Source: Sternotherus odoratus
Taxonomy: Eukaryota > Chordata > Testudines > Kinosternidae
Assembly (NCBI GenBank): GCA_032164245.1
Contig: JAVMKO010000002.1
Coordinates: 55,399,840-55,463,839, forward strand
Direction: 5' to 3'
Length of the DNA stretch: 64,000 bases
Shown here: piece by piece, positions 46,105 through 57,154 of the stretch
How positions within the stretch are numbered: position 1 is the first letter of the stretch
Layout of the letters: each line of letters opens with the position of its first letter
Translations under genes and position numbers: made by a program
The notes under the pieces: model-generated
Databases searched by the model: none
The model's input: the letters and a program-made list of their open reading frames with translations, nothing else
Told to the model about the DNA's origin: nothing

Positions 46105-46350
46105 TAAGGCTATGTCTAAACTGTGTCTGGCCCGGCTCAGCTGACTTGGCTTCATGGGGCTCAGGCTGAGGGGCAATAAAAGAGTAGTATAGATGTTCAG
46201 GCTTGGGATGGAGCCTGGGCTTTGGGATTGTCCCACTTCACAGGAGTCCGGGCTGCAGCCTGAGCCAAAACATTTACACTGCAATTTTATAGAGCCCTAA
46301 CCTGAGCTGGAGTCAGCCACGAGTGTTTTATTGCAGTGTAGACCTACTCT
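46105..46350. repeat. Harbinger-type MITE
   Basis: It starts TAAGGCTATGTCTAAACTG and ends TTTTATTGCAGTGTAGACCTACTC, with the interior words CAGCTGACTTGGC and GCTCAGGCTGAGG. It is the same family as 38538-38819. Confidence 0.65.
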
Positions 46351-47622
46351 ACATGGCTCAGCGATTTGACAGTGAGATAAGGAGGCTTTCAGGACCTGGT
46401 CATTGCTTCAACATCAGGACAATTCAGAAGTAACGGAGGCCAATAATCTCAAACTGGAGGTGCCTACAGTTAGGTAACCAAATCTCAGTACACATTTTCA
46501 GAGGTGCTGAGCATACCATTACTTGATCCTTCTGTAGCAACAGACTGATAGTCCTGGTAGTCTGGGATAGATACCCTGACCTCTTGTTGAAACATAGGTT
46601 GACGAGATTGCCCAAACACTACTTAGGGCCCGATCCTCAGTTTCCCTCTAGTTTTTTTTGTGCCACCTGTACTGTGGACATTTTTGCATGGCTGCTGCAT
46701 GGCCTATGGGTAGATCAATCTCAGCATGTCATCCTCTGTCTCTTCTCCCATGCATGAATGTTTGTCTTATACTACACAGAGTACAGGAGTAGGCCCCTGG
46801 AGACTCAGAAGCTAGACAGTTGAAAGAGATTAACTGTCAGTCCATCCAGCAGCTTCAGAGAAACCTGTCTCCCCTCTGCCACTCCCACACGAGTGCTTTG
46901 AAATAAGGACTAAGAATAAGGTTGTGTAAGAGGTGATGGAAAGAGCTGCTCCAAAGAAGCCATTTGTAGTGCATAACATCAACACCCTTTATTGTACCTA
47001 CAAACCCCTTATAAACAATGCTACATATTCCTGAATGCCCTCTATTGGCACATAATCTATTTACATGTATACAGAAACAGAGCACTCACAAAGACTGAGA
47101 TCAAATGTTTAACTGGCTATGATCAAATCCAGGTTTAAAGCTATAGCTCCAGAGTTGGAAGGCTTTCCTCCATGTTTGTGCAGAAACATTCAGCAAATTA
47201 TTTTTTTCCTGAGACAATACAGGGCAGATGACTGACTACTTATGGGGTTCTACGATCAATGCAAGGGCTAGATTCTTCGCTAATATACACCAGCATAGCT
47301 CTATTTCCTTCAATATGGATATGCCAAAACACAACTGAAAATCTGGCGCCCTCTGTGGATTTTGTGGAGAAAGGACAGCATAATATCACCTTTGCCACAC
47401 GGCACTTGACCTCTTGGGGGAGATACCCATTAGGGTTTATGACTTAATTTAGGATTAGAGCCACAAAAGGATTTAGGCACCTACCTTCCACTGAGATCCT
47501 TATAACTGCATCTCAATTGCTGCCTAATGTGCAGGTGCTTAAAGTCTCTCGGACACCTACATTTCTGCTCTTAAAGACGTCTAAGTTTCTGCCACTGGGC
47601 ATGTGAACAGCTGCATCTAGCC
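46351..47622. other. Intergenic, no gene seen
   Basis: No supported exon or delimited repeat. Confidence 0.4.
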
Positions 47623-48318
47623 CATTGGTTCTCAAAGTGGGGGTCGGGACCCCTCTGGGGGTCGTGACCCGTTTTTGCGGAGGTCGCAAGCCCCTGCAGC
47701 CGGCCCCAACCCCAACCCCTGCTGCGGGCTGCTAGCATCCGGTGCCCCGGCCGGTTCCTGGCGCCTTGTGAGCAGAGTCCCACTCGTGGTGGGCTCCCGG
47801 CACCCCTCTGGCCCCGGCCGACTACAGGTGCCTTCACGAGCCGAGCCCCCGTGAGCTCGGTCCTGGTCACGGTGGTCTCCCCGCGCCCCCCCTGGCCCTA
47901 GCTGGCTACAGGCACCTCCGCGAGCCAAGCCCCAGTTGCGGCGGGCTCCAGGCACCTCCGCGAGCTCGGTCCCGGTCGCAGCTGGCGCCCGGCTCCCTCA
48001 CGAGCTCAGGCCGCTCGTGGCAGCCTCCCGCCCCCCCCCCCCCCGGCCCCTGCCGGCTCCATGCGCCCCGTCTCCAGGCGGCCCCGGGGGGCTGCTGGAA
48101 CCTCCCACCCCCAGCCTGGCCCCTGCTATGGCAGGCTGCAGGCACGCCCCCCCCAGCCCGGCCCCTGCCCCAAAGGGCTGCCAGCAGCCCCCCCCCAGCC
48201 CGACCCCTGCCCCAAAGGGCTGCTAGCAGCCCCCCCGAGCCCGACCCCTAAGGGGGGGTTGCGCTTAGAGGCCTGGTGTCCAAAAGGGTCACCAATACAA
48301 AAAGTTTGAGAACCACTG
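47623..48318. mobile_element. hAT (Charlie-type) MITE with GC-rich interior
   Basis: The ends CATTGGTTCTCAAAGTGGG and AAAAGTTTGAGAACCACTG are classic CAGTGGTTCTCAAAC hAT termini. CTAGCC flanks both sides (47617-47622 and 48319-48324), a 6-bp match rather than the usual 8. The interior has imperfect tandem units such as GCCCCTGCCCCAAAGGGCTGC and CGGTCCCGGTCGCAG-like words. No coding role. Confidence 0.8.
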
Positions 48319-48324
48319 CTAGCC

Positions 48325-50335
48325 TGATGGCTGGCACCTACCTCATACCTAAGAGCAGTCAGGATTCTTAAGCAAGGTGTTCCCCTGCCTCTCTTGTCGT
48401 GGGGCCTGATCTGCTAGGCATGCCCAAAGCATGCTGCACTCCACCCAAAATGATGAGAGGAAGGAACAGGTGGCTTTGCTTATAACCCTTGGCCTAGTGA
48501 TTAGGGCACTCAGCCAAGGTTTGGGAGATCCTGGCTGAATCCTCCCTCTGCCAGAAGTGAAGAAGGAATTGGAATTTGGCTTTCCCACCTCTCAGGTGAG
48601 CATCTTGACATTGGGCTACAGGATATTTTGGTGTAGGTCTCTCATCTTTCTGGTAGAAGTTTCTCCATTGTGTATAAATAATTAAATATGAGTTGGGACA
48701 GAGCAGAATGAGCCTAGTGATAGGAGAGTGCTCTAAAGAGGTGAGGAAATCCCTTATTCACATGAGATAGAGGTAAGCATTGAACTGGGGGGGGGGGGGG
48801 ATTCTACATCCTGGGTGACTAAAGAGATTGTAAGGGAAACCCTCTGCCTCCTTTCCCTCCCCCACTCCAGCTGTTTTATAGAGGTTTAAGCATATACCAC
48901 CAACCTTTTGGCAAGAAATGGCATAAGCACCTAACTCCAGGAGAGGATTCACAGTGGTGAAGCATGAATGGCGATAGGCACCTTGCTCCAGCCCAGATTT
49001 AGATGCCCGATTCTGAGGGGTGGGATTTAGGCCACACCCTTCCCTCAGGATCTGTTTTTCACTAGCTCCCCATTCAGCATGCTGGCTTTTGTGGGACCCA
49101 TTCTGAAGTGCCTAACTCTCCCCATGCATTGTATAGGGAGCCTGGGTGCCTACCTCAGGACTGTGGATTTCACTAGGTAGCGAGTGGCCTAAAAATTAGG
49201 CACTACAATGCTGACCATTGCAACAGCTGAGTCCCTTTGAAGATTTAACTCTTAAGTCTCCATGCACATTCATTTCTTGGCCTCTATGTGCGTACTCCGA
49301 GAGCACTAATAAGGGTGCTAGTAATCATGGAGCAGAATTTGTTAGAACTGATCTCTTCATCTTTCAGGTCAACAAAACAAAACTGCTACATGTGATAAAT
49401 AAAACACAGCAGACTGAGTGTGCATGCACACAGACACATGATAGCAGAGTGGCTTTGGCACTCTGAATCAAAGTTATTTGGTGCTAGCCTTTGGCCTTGA
49501 GCATTTAGCCTCGAATAGCATTTGTTAAGGTCTTCCACTACTACAGCTATCTCTAAACATCAATACAACAAACTCCACTTTCAATTAGCCTTGAACCCTT
49601 TGTGCACGCGTTTTCCAATAAATAATTGCCAGAAAATAGTTTATATTTCAAGCTGGTCAAATAACAGCTAACAGCAGCAACTTAGGTAAGTATTATTATT
49701 CATATTTATTTAGTGTCAAAAATAAAATCTCTGGTAACAATAAAATAAATAAGATGACATGTAATAACTATCTGATTATGATAAAGGGATGTTAATGTTT
49801 ATGGTCCCAAATTAGATTAACTTGACATTTAAAAACAATTTAGGGTTTTTTTTAAAATAAGTTTTTTTTACCTCATGGCATCATTACAGGGCAGAGTTAA
49901 GATGGTCTGGGTGCTTTAACTGTACATTTCTAGACACTGACATGCTTGGATTTCTTTGACATTTACCCTAACTCTGAATTTCCTTTGTAATGATTATGTG
50001 TGGGAAGAATTACAACATTCTCATGATTTTTTTTTCTCCTCTGAAATTACTGCTATGTTCGTCCTACTTTAACTTCATTTTTGCATAGTTTTTTGCATGT
50101 GAATTGTATGTATTACGTACAATTGTAATAACCTTATCAAAGGCTAAGCCAATGAAGATAGACTGGATAATAGGATAATGAAAATAGGATAAGTATACAG
50201 GCATGAATGCAAATATTATTAGATGCAATATGTATGTAATATGATAAAAATATTGCATGATACTATTTAATAAATAAGATGTTGAAATTAAGGACTATGG
50301 ATAACATTTGCCAAAGTCCCATTTTCACAAGTGAT
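48325..50335. other. Intergenic, no gene seen
   Basis: A G-run lies near 48787-48800. The remainder is AT-rich without supported features. Confidence 0.4.
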
Positions 50336-50814
50336 CAGTGATGAAAGTAGGCCGGTCCAGTCTGGTATGCTGTACCAGTAAGCTATTTATAGCTGGTACG
50401 CCATACAGGAAAGACAGAGGAGGCACAGAATGTAGGGCCACCAGGCAGCCCCATTCCAGCTGCAACTCTGGCGCTGCTGTACTGCCCTCAGCCCTTCCAT
50501 GCAGCTATGTCTAATGTCTCCTCTCTGGGGTCTGTAGGCAGCCCCGCCGGAGGTCAGTGGTACAACTGGCCGGAGGAGCTGCCGGTGTGTGGTCGCCGGG
50601 TAGCCCCACATTCTTCTCCTTTCACTACTGCGGCTCCAAGGAGAATTCTGGTAACCTGGGATGGATCATGGATCTTGAGGACAGCATGGGGTCCTGGGCT
50701 GGGGTCATGTGAGGAGTCACTTGGGAAGGGGGGTATCACATGGAGAGGTCACGTCCCCCCTCCTCTTTAGCTGGTTCAGTGTACCAGAACAAATGAATTC
50801 TTCTTGCACCGCTG
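50336..50814. mobile_element. hAT-like MITE
   Basis: It starts CAGTGATGAAAGTAGGCCGG. The right end complement reads CAGCGGTGCAAGAAG. The flanks CAAGTGAT and CAAATGAC match at 6 of 8 positions. Internal GCTGGTACGCCATAC and TGTACCAG words are typical of reptile GATGAAAGT MITEs. Confidence 0.6.
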
Positions 50815-52519
50815 CAAATGACAAGCACTTAGGAGACCAAGGCTGATGGACTTTCGATGAAACTTTGGTTCCTAAGTCACTTAGATGCTTCCAAAAATGT
50901 TAGTGTATGTATAATGAGTGCACACAAAGGGAGCATTAAAATTAACTTTGGCATATCCTGATCTGAAGGTTTAACCATGCAACCTTAACATTCTCTTAGT
51001 ACCTTTCTTTATATGGAATTAGATGTAGATCCTGCATCATGTTTCTCCACGGACATTACAGGCCATTGCTTTGGAGCTGCTTTACGGTAAGACTGGCTGT
51101 GTGTGTTCTGTGTCGGCCTAACTCAGCTCCACCTGGGAGTTTTACCACTGATTTCAATGGTAAGAAAATAAGGCCAATAGTGACCACTTTTAACTTTAGC
51201 AGAAAAACATAGGTAGCATTTATATTCTTTTAAAAATGACAGAGGAACATCTCCAAGTATTTTGGGAGCAGCATTCTTTTAAGAATTCTGTCTCTATCCT
51301 TGATTCATCAGAACTCACAAAGACAGGCCACGCAGTTGATATTACACTTTGGAGCACAGGTCACATGGCTGCAGCAGAAATTGTCCAAGTAAAACAAATG
51401 GTGAAGAGTGGTGAGATGCACCTCAGATAACCCTTTTATGCAAAAGTTTGGAACAGCTCAGAGGCAGGGCTCCATCTTTCTTGTTTGCTTTGAAATTTAC
51501 CCGAAAAGAAGTTAAATTAAGGCCTAATCAAAAAGCAAACCCAATGATTGTTATGTCATTAGGCTACACTGTAGCCGCTACAGCTTTTGTTTGCTGTTTA
51601 TAAAGATAAGGTACACTTAGCTGATAAAATAGCCTCTGTAGCTGCTGACCCATAAACGCTTTCTGGGGCTATATAGGAGTAGAGATTTCTCTCTACTGGG
51701 GAGCCCCATGAAAGCCAGTGTTCTCACAGATGGGTGAAGCTACCCCCATTCAGATTCCATCCTATTGAGCTCATAGGAATTACATCAGACATCGTAGGGA
51801 AGAACTTTAAATCAGTCTAAAGACACCAAGGAAGTCCCTGGCTGACAATTTCACTCTGCCAAGGAAAACAGTGAGGGAGAAGAAGTAGAATCGCCAGTCC
51901 CAAAGGATAGAACAAGCACGAATCAGACCCTCCAGCCCCAAAATCATGAGACTAAAAAAAAAATCTTATGATTTGGGGCCCAAAGATTATATTGTGTTTT
52001 CCTTTCTGACCTCTCTTTGCACAAGTGTGATACAGCATGGCCGGCACTCCCAGATTCAGAGACTACTAGGATTCCAGCCCTGCTGAAGGTGCCTTGCTGG
52101 CTGCCTGGTGGCTCGAGGTTTCCTTCCCAAGCCCCAAAGATCTAACCAATTCTGTGCTTCAGATCCCATTGGCCATCCCCCCAGCCCAGAAGTTAATTCT
52201 GCACCTGCAGCCCCACCCCTGTCCTTTGCCCTTCAGTGCATCTCCGCTCCTCCTGCAGCACTATAGGTTCTTCTGCCCCATCTTCCCTTTCCCAGTTGTG
52301 GCGGGGCAGGGACAAGAGAACAGTCTGACCCATTGTTCACAGAAGGAGAGGGAGGAGCAAGGGGCAGAGTTTCCTGAATTGTTGGGCTCTTTCTGCTCAG
52401 TGAGAATAGTGTTGGCTGCTCCTTCTCACCCCTCCCTGACACCTCCTCTCAGCTCCTGAGGAGGGATAGAATTCTCTGTCTCAGATCCCACCCCATCACA
52501 GGCCATTGGACATATTTAC
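50815..52519. other. Intergenic, no gene seen
   Basis: No exon is supported. A domain-free open frame at 52094-52459 is Pro/Leu-rich without splice or homology support. Confidence 0.4.
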
Positions 52520-52813
52520 CATTAATAGTCAAAGATCAATTAATTGCCAAAATTAATCATACCATCTCCTCCATAAACTCATCAAGCTTAGTCTTGAAGC
52601 CAGCTAGGTCTTTTGCCCCAGCTGCTCCTCTTGGAATGCTGTTCCAGAACTTTACTCCTCTGATGGTTAGAAACCTTCTTTCCAGTCTAAACTTCCTGCT
52701 GGCCAGTTTATATTCATTTGTTCTTGTTTAAGATTAGAAGCCATGTTAGTCTGTATCCGTAAATAAGATGAGGAAGACTTTGTAGCACCTTAGAGACTAA
52801 CCAGTTTATTTCA

Positions 52814-52853
52814 GCATAAGCTTTCATAGGCTATAGCCCACTTCATCGGATGC
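52814..52853 (-). ncRNA. Hammerhead-like core in inverted PLE arm
   Basis: The - strand reads CCGATGA, then GTGGGCT with AGCCTAT (still pairable through G-U wobbles), then GAAA and GC-TTAT-GC. Core position 4 is C, so activity is doubtful. Confidence 0.35.
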
Positions 52854-52875
52854 ATAGAATGGAAGTAAGATGCAT

Positions 52876-52923
52876 ATGTTATGATTCCTGATGTCACAAA
52901 TCTGACATCAGGAATCATAACAT
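52876..52923. repeat. Perfect 21-bp hairpin at PLE arm junction
   Basis: 52876-52896 is the exact complement of 52903-52923, with a 6-nt loop CAAATC. It marks the point where the inverted arm meets the direct copy. Confidence 0.9.
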
Positions 52924-53104
52924 TCAAAAACCAGTAGAACACTTCAATCTTCCTGGCCATTCCATTAAAGACTTGATAGTGTCAATTTTGAAACAGAAAA
53001 ACTTCCAAAACAGACTCCAACGAGAAACTGAGGAACTGGAATGAATTTTCAAATTGGACACAATAAACCAAGGGCTAAATAGAGCTTGCGAATGGTTCTC
53101 TACT
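52913..53104 (+). pseudogene. Penelope GIY-YIG endonuclease C-terminus remnant
   Basis: The + frame gives KPVEHFNLPGHSIKDL and later IFKLDTINQGLN, the order seen at the end of Penelope-like polyproteins (HFN.PGHS.KDL, then W..KL.TL...GLN). One in-frame stop, TGA, stands where a Trp is expected before IFKL. This is the main evidence that the palindromic family is Penelope-like. Confidence 0.75.
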
Positions 53105-54094
53105 TACCGTATATACTCGAGTATACGCCGAGTTTTTCAGCCCACTTTTTGGGCTGAAAAAAGCCGCCTCGGCTTATACTCGAGTCAGTGAAAAATGTGC
53201 GCCCCGGTTCCTCCCCTCCCCGCCGGACAAAAAAAAAAAAAAAAAAAAAAAGCGCCTCGCTCTCCCGTCCCCGCCGCGCGGGCGGGCTGCTGGGAGCGTC
53301 CCGGTTCCCCCCTCCCCGCCGCGGGCGGGCTGCCGGGAGCGCTCCCGGTTCCCCCCTCCCTGCCTGACCCTTCTTGCCCTGTCTTCAGTGGAGGTGAGGG
53401 GTGCCCGTCGGGGTGAGGCTCTGCGCGCTCTCCAGCGGGACCCCTCGTCAACGCAGCCCCCTTTAAAGGGCAGATCGGCTCTTTTTGTCCTGGCCGGGCT
53501 CCCATAGAGCTCCGACTGTTTCTCTTCCTGCCTGAAGAGGGATCCGCGGCCGGGCTGACTCTCCTGGCCCACGTGCGGGCGGGGGCCGCGGGGCGCCGCT
53601 GTGCCCTGGCCCGTCTTCTCGGGATGCCACGTCAAGCCCCTCTCCTAGCCCGGCTCTGCTCCGGGCTGAGATAAGGCAGCGGCCGGGGCTCCCAGCGCGT
53701 CCGCCTGCAGGATGCTGAACGGGGCATGGCTGCTCTCCCGCGGCGCCCCGCCACTCACCCATTGACTGGGACACGGCTCAGGTAACCGCGCTGCTCCGTC
53801 CCGCCCCCCCCCCCTGAGCTGTCAAGGAGGCGCGCGCGGCGTTTCACTAGCGCCCGCGCGGAGAGTGTGACACCTGCGGCGGGGAGGGGGGAACCGGGAC
53901 GCTCCCGGCAGCCCGCCCGCGCGGCGGGGACGGGAGAGCGAGGCGCTTTTTTTTTTTTTTTTTTTTGTCCGGATTTTTTATTAAAAAGCCCACCCTAGGC
54001 TTATACTCGAGTCAATAACTTTTCCAGCTTTTTCTGGTAAAATTAGGTGCATCGGCTTATATTCGGGTCGACCTATACTCGAGTATATACGGTA
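53105..54094. mobile_element. Palindromic MITE with GC-rich cargo, 990 bp
   Basis: The inverted ends begin TACCGTATATACTCGAGTAT, read identically from both sides. The outer TA may be the target duplication. Inner arms (53222-53330 and 53876-53972) are long inverted repeats of a run of about 22 A, GCGCCTCGCTCTCCCGTCCC, and GC-rich monomers. Between them lies about 0.5 kb of non-repeated GC-rich sequence. It is inserted in the Penelope-like element between its coding remnant and 3' UTR. Confidence 0.85.
53350..53875. other. Unique GC-rich segment carried by the MITE
   Basis: This CpG-rich sequence is unlike the arms around it and has no internal repeat. On the - strand it contains CAATGGGTGAGT and on the + strand CTCAGGTAACC, both splice-donor-like. 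The composition recalls a CpG-island promoter or first exon. No protein family was recognised in its open frames. Capture from a host gene is an inference. Confidence 0.4.
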
Positions 54095-54301
54095 CACTAA
54101 TTGATTGAATTTTCCTAGTTAATTTACCTTCAATAGTTGTTATCTCCTGCCAGACACAGAGATCCATTTCAAAAGGTATTTTTTCTCCTGCTGATAATGG
54201 CCCATCCAAATTAAACAGCCTCTTAGAATTGGTATGCTAATGTACAACTTTTTTTTGCTTCTGTGTGTATAAATGCATCTTACTTCTGTTCCATTCTATG
54301 C

Positions 54302-54339
54302 ATCCGATGAAGTAGGCTATGGTCCACGAAAGCTTATGC
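54302..54339 (+). ncRNA. Hammerhead-like core in direct PLE copy
   Basis: The order is CCGATGA, GTAGGCT with GGTCCAC (imperfect stem II), GAAA, GC-TTAT-GC and TG. It is decayed relative to the core at 7823-7860. Confidence 0.35.
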
Positions 54340-54490
54340 TGAAATAAACTGGTTAGTCTCTAAGGTGCTACAAAGTCTTCCTTGTCTTATTTGTTCTTGT
54401 GTACACAACGGTACAGATCTTAAATAATTCCTCTCTCTCCCTGATATTTATCCCTCTGATATATTTATAGAGAGCAATCATACCACTACT

Positions 54491-56240
54491 TCAACAACAC
54501 ATGCATAAGCCTTGGCAAATCCTGACCAAGTTTAGAAACAAAACCCTAATTCAGATTTGTTTTGTCTGGTTGAGAGTTTTAGTACAAAACCAGCATACTC
54601 TTTTGATTGCCTTAAACAGAAATACAACATGCATTCATACAGAACACAGTACAAGAAACAGTATTTCTGAATGTCATGTCATTATTATATGGGAAAGGTT
54701 ATCTGTAAATAGTCTGCATAAAGATTTCAGTATTAGTAATATACAATCTACGTCTCTATGATAGAGTTAAACCTCTATCACAACAACATTTAATGAGGGT
54801 TTATTTGCTGTACTTTTCAGAGACTATTCAGTTAGAGTATCTGAGTTTTCAGCAAACTCTACTCCATATGCCACAGTTCTAGGAAAAGTCGTAAAATGAA
54901 ACTTGTTTGTAACTGGCCTTGGCCACTACTGAAGGTCATTTGAAATCACTAACACACCAGGTCATCTCTAGCTGCTTGCGCAGTAGATTGGGTAATACCT
55001 GCCTGTATAGGCTTTCAGGCAAACAGACCCTGCCAGGTTGGCATTTTCTGAATTTTTATGGGTTAAGCTAAATTATCACTCCAAGTGGGTAATAAATAAA
55101 CCAACAAATATTCAGGTTTACTGGAGAGCTTCACACAGACAGCTCTTGGAGTATCATATACACTGTTAATGGGCCAGCAAAATTCACTAACCACCACCGG
55201 CGGAGAAAGTAAATAAAAAGTTTATCAAAAACTGTATTGTTTAATAATTCTATTTTAGTAGCAGCCAGAGGTCCCAATCAGAACAGCAGAGCCACTGTGC
55301 TAGGTACTGTACAAACACATACCAAGCCCTGTAGAAAGGCTCAGGTCCTCAAAGATATCAATGGTGGTGGGGCCATAGAGTTGACAATTCAAGCTCCCAG
55401 TCCTGCATATATGCCTGACTTATGCATGAAAGTGGTCCCATCCACTTAATGGGATTACTCGTGTGTGTCAACTTTTGTATGTGTGTAAGTGTTTCCAGGA
55501 TCAATATCTATGGAGACAGCGTGAATGTTGAGCCTAATCAGAAAGTCAGGTATAGTTGAATATACACCAGAAAACATCCATCATGTCTGGAAATAGTCGA
55601 TGTGGAATGGAGAAGAGATTTGGAAAGTAAAACCCCTATTGAAATATCTTACCTGTACGGTGTTCAAAATCCTCTCAAATTTGTCTCCTGTCAAAGGTGT
55701 ATAAGTATGTATGTATATAAAATATACAGATCAGACCAGCTATCTACTTATCTTTTTAATGTAGTCCACACAGTTTTACAAGGGATAAAAACAAGCAGAG
55801 CCTTCCTCACCACCTCTAAGGCTGAGATCTGAGAACAGTGTTTGCTTAGATCTGCAACAACAGAAATCTAAGAAGTGCTACATCAGCAAAGCTCTTACCC
55901 TGCTTACACACCAGTGGAGATCAAAGTCCAGATTTATTGGATTAACTAAAACAAAATTAAGTATCAGCTGTCAAGTTAACTGTAACAGGGTGGAAAACCA
56001 GCATCATACATTTTGTATTCCAGACTATATCTAACAGTTTATTGTCATCCAACAATGTCAAAAATGCTTTTTAAATTACATTCAAAAAAATATTTTGGGA
56101 AGCCATCTTTTAAAATAACTAAAAAGAGCTTCTTTCAGCCAAGGTTTTCCCTTGTATATGTAGAGGATCTGGTTGCTGTAACAGGCAAGGTTGAGAAAGA
56201 AGATTCTGCAGATGGCACTTCTCACATAGGACCTAATCTA
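54491..56240. other. Intergenic, no gene seen
   Basis: AT-rich, without supported exons. Confidence 0.4.
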
Positions 56241-57154
56241 TCTATATATATATATAAGTCAAATGGTGTATGCGTGCGTGTATGCGTGTATGTGCACTTA
56301 CTCCTTCCACACCGTTTGAGCTAGAGACTTGAAATTTGGTACAGTTATAGGTCTTAGGGTCCTAATCAGGGTAAGAGTCGAAAATTTTTCAAATCTCACC
56401 TCTGACGCCCCCCAGGGGTGAAATTATTTAAAGGCCAATCACATCAGCTGGGCAGCTGCTGTTCTCTGTGGCATAGTTATGATGTGACAATACCCCCTCC
56501 AACGGACCCTGCACTCGCTCAGCTCTCTGCCCCCTCCCCACCTCTGACGGACCCGAGTTGGGTTTGGTCAGAAGGTAAGTGAAGTAGGGGTGTCGGGTTT
56601 GCTCGGGGGGTAAGTGAGCCGGGGGTGTTGGGTTTGGTCTGGGGGGGTGGGAAGGTGTTGGGGTGGGTGAGGGGTGAGGTGTGGGTGTTGGGGTTGGTCA
56701 GGGGGTGTTGGGTTTGGTGGGGGGGTAAGGTGTGGGTGTTGGGTTTGGTTGGGGGGGTGAGGAGGGGAGTCGGGGTTGGTCGAGGGGTAAGTGAGGTGTG
56801 GGTGTCGGGTTTGTTTGTGGTGGTAGGTAGGGGTGTCGGGTTTGGTTGGGGGGAAGTGAGGTGGGTGTGTCAGGTTTGGTCTACGGGGGGTGAGGTGTGG
56901 GTGTGGGTCAGGGGGTGTTGGGGTTGGTAGGGGGAGACGTGGGGGTGTTGGGTTTGAGTGGGGTGGTGAAAATGTGAGTCGGGGTTGGTCGAGGGGTAAG
57001 TGAGGTGGGGGTGTCGGGTTTGGTCGGGGGGTGAGGTGGGGGTGTCAGGTTTGCTCTCTGCACCCTTCCCCCTCCAACGGACCCCGCACTCGCTCAGCTC
57101 TCTGCCCCCTCCCCACCTCCGACGGATCCGAGCAACGCCGGGTATTTTCGCTAG
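56241..57154 (+). mobile_element. Non-autonomous Helitron, 914 bp
   Basis: The 5' end TCTATATATATATATAAGTC follows an A. The 3' end GGTATTTTCGCTAG is followed by T, so insertion is between A and T without target duplication, as for Helitrons. An imperfect hairpin (CCGAGCAACGCCGGG) lies about 10 nt before CTAG. There is no Rep/helicase coding region. The middle is a GT-rich minisatellite. Confidence 0.85.
56493..57132 (+). repeat. 65-bp direct repeat bracketing a minisatellite in the Helitron
   Basis: CCCCCTCCAACGGACCC..CCCACCTC(T/C)GACGGA(C/T)CCGAG occurs at 56493-56557 and 57068-57132 with few differences. Between them lie tandem GGTGTTGGGTTTGGT(C)GGGGGG-type units. The second copy is part of the 3' terminus. 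Confidence 0.85.

Larger units (their letters stand above)
52728..54388 (+). mobile_element. Penelope-like element with inverted arm and coding remnant
   Basis: A perfect 12-bp duplication ATTTGTTCTTGT flanks the element (52716-52727 and 54389-54400). The structure is an inverted 3'-end copy (52728-52896), then a direct part with the end of a GIY-YIG-type endonuclease frame (52913-53104), a nested MITE (53105-54094), 3' UTR sequence, a hammerhead-like segment and the shared 3' tail (AAACTGGTTAGTCTCTAAGG). Without the MITE it is about 0.67 kb, so it is strongly 5'-truncated. Confidence 0.85.
52520..54490 (-). mobile_element. CR1-like LINE 3' region, split by a Penelope-like insertion
   Basis: Antisense CR1 sequence (CATAAACTCATCAAGCTTAG, GGAATGCTGTTCCAGAAC, AGAAACCTTCTTTCCAGTC) runs into the insertion at 52727. 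It resumes at 54401 with AAATAATTCCTCTCTCTCCC and TATTTATAGAGAGCAATCAT. Joining the flanks at the duplicated 12-mer restores continuous CR1-type sequence. Confidence 0.8.

Noticed and set aside
52094..52459. 121-residue Pro/Leu-rich open frame
   Set aside because: No domain or splice signals, and no match to a known gene in this syntenic interval.
56625..56930. Trp/Gly/Val-rich 101-residue open frame
   Set aside because: Direct translation of the Helitron GT-rich minisatellite.
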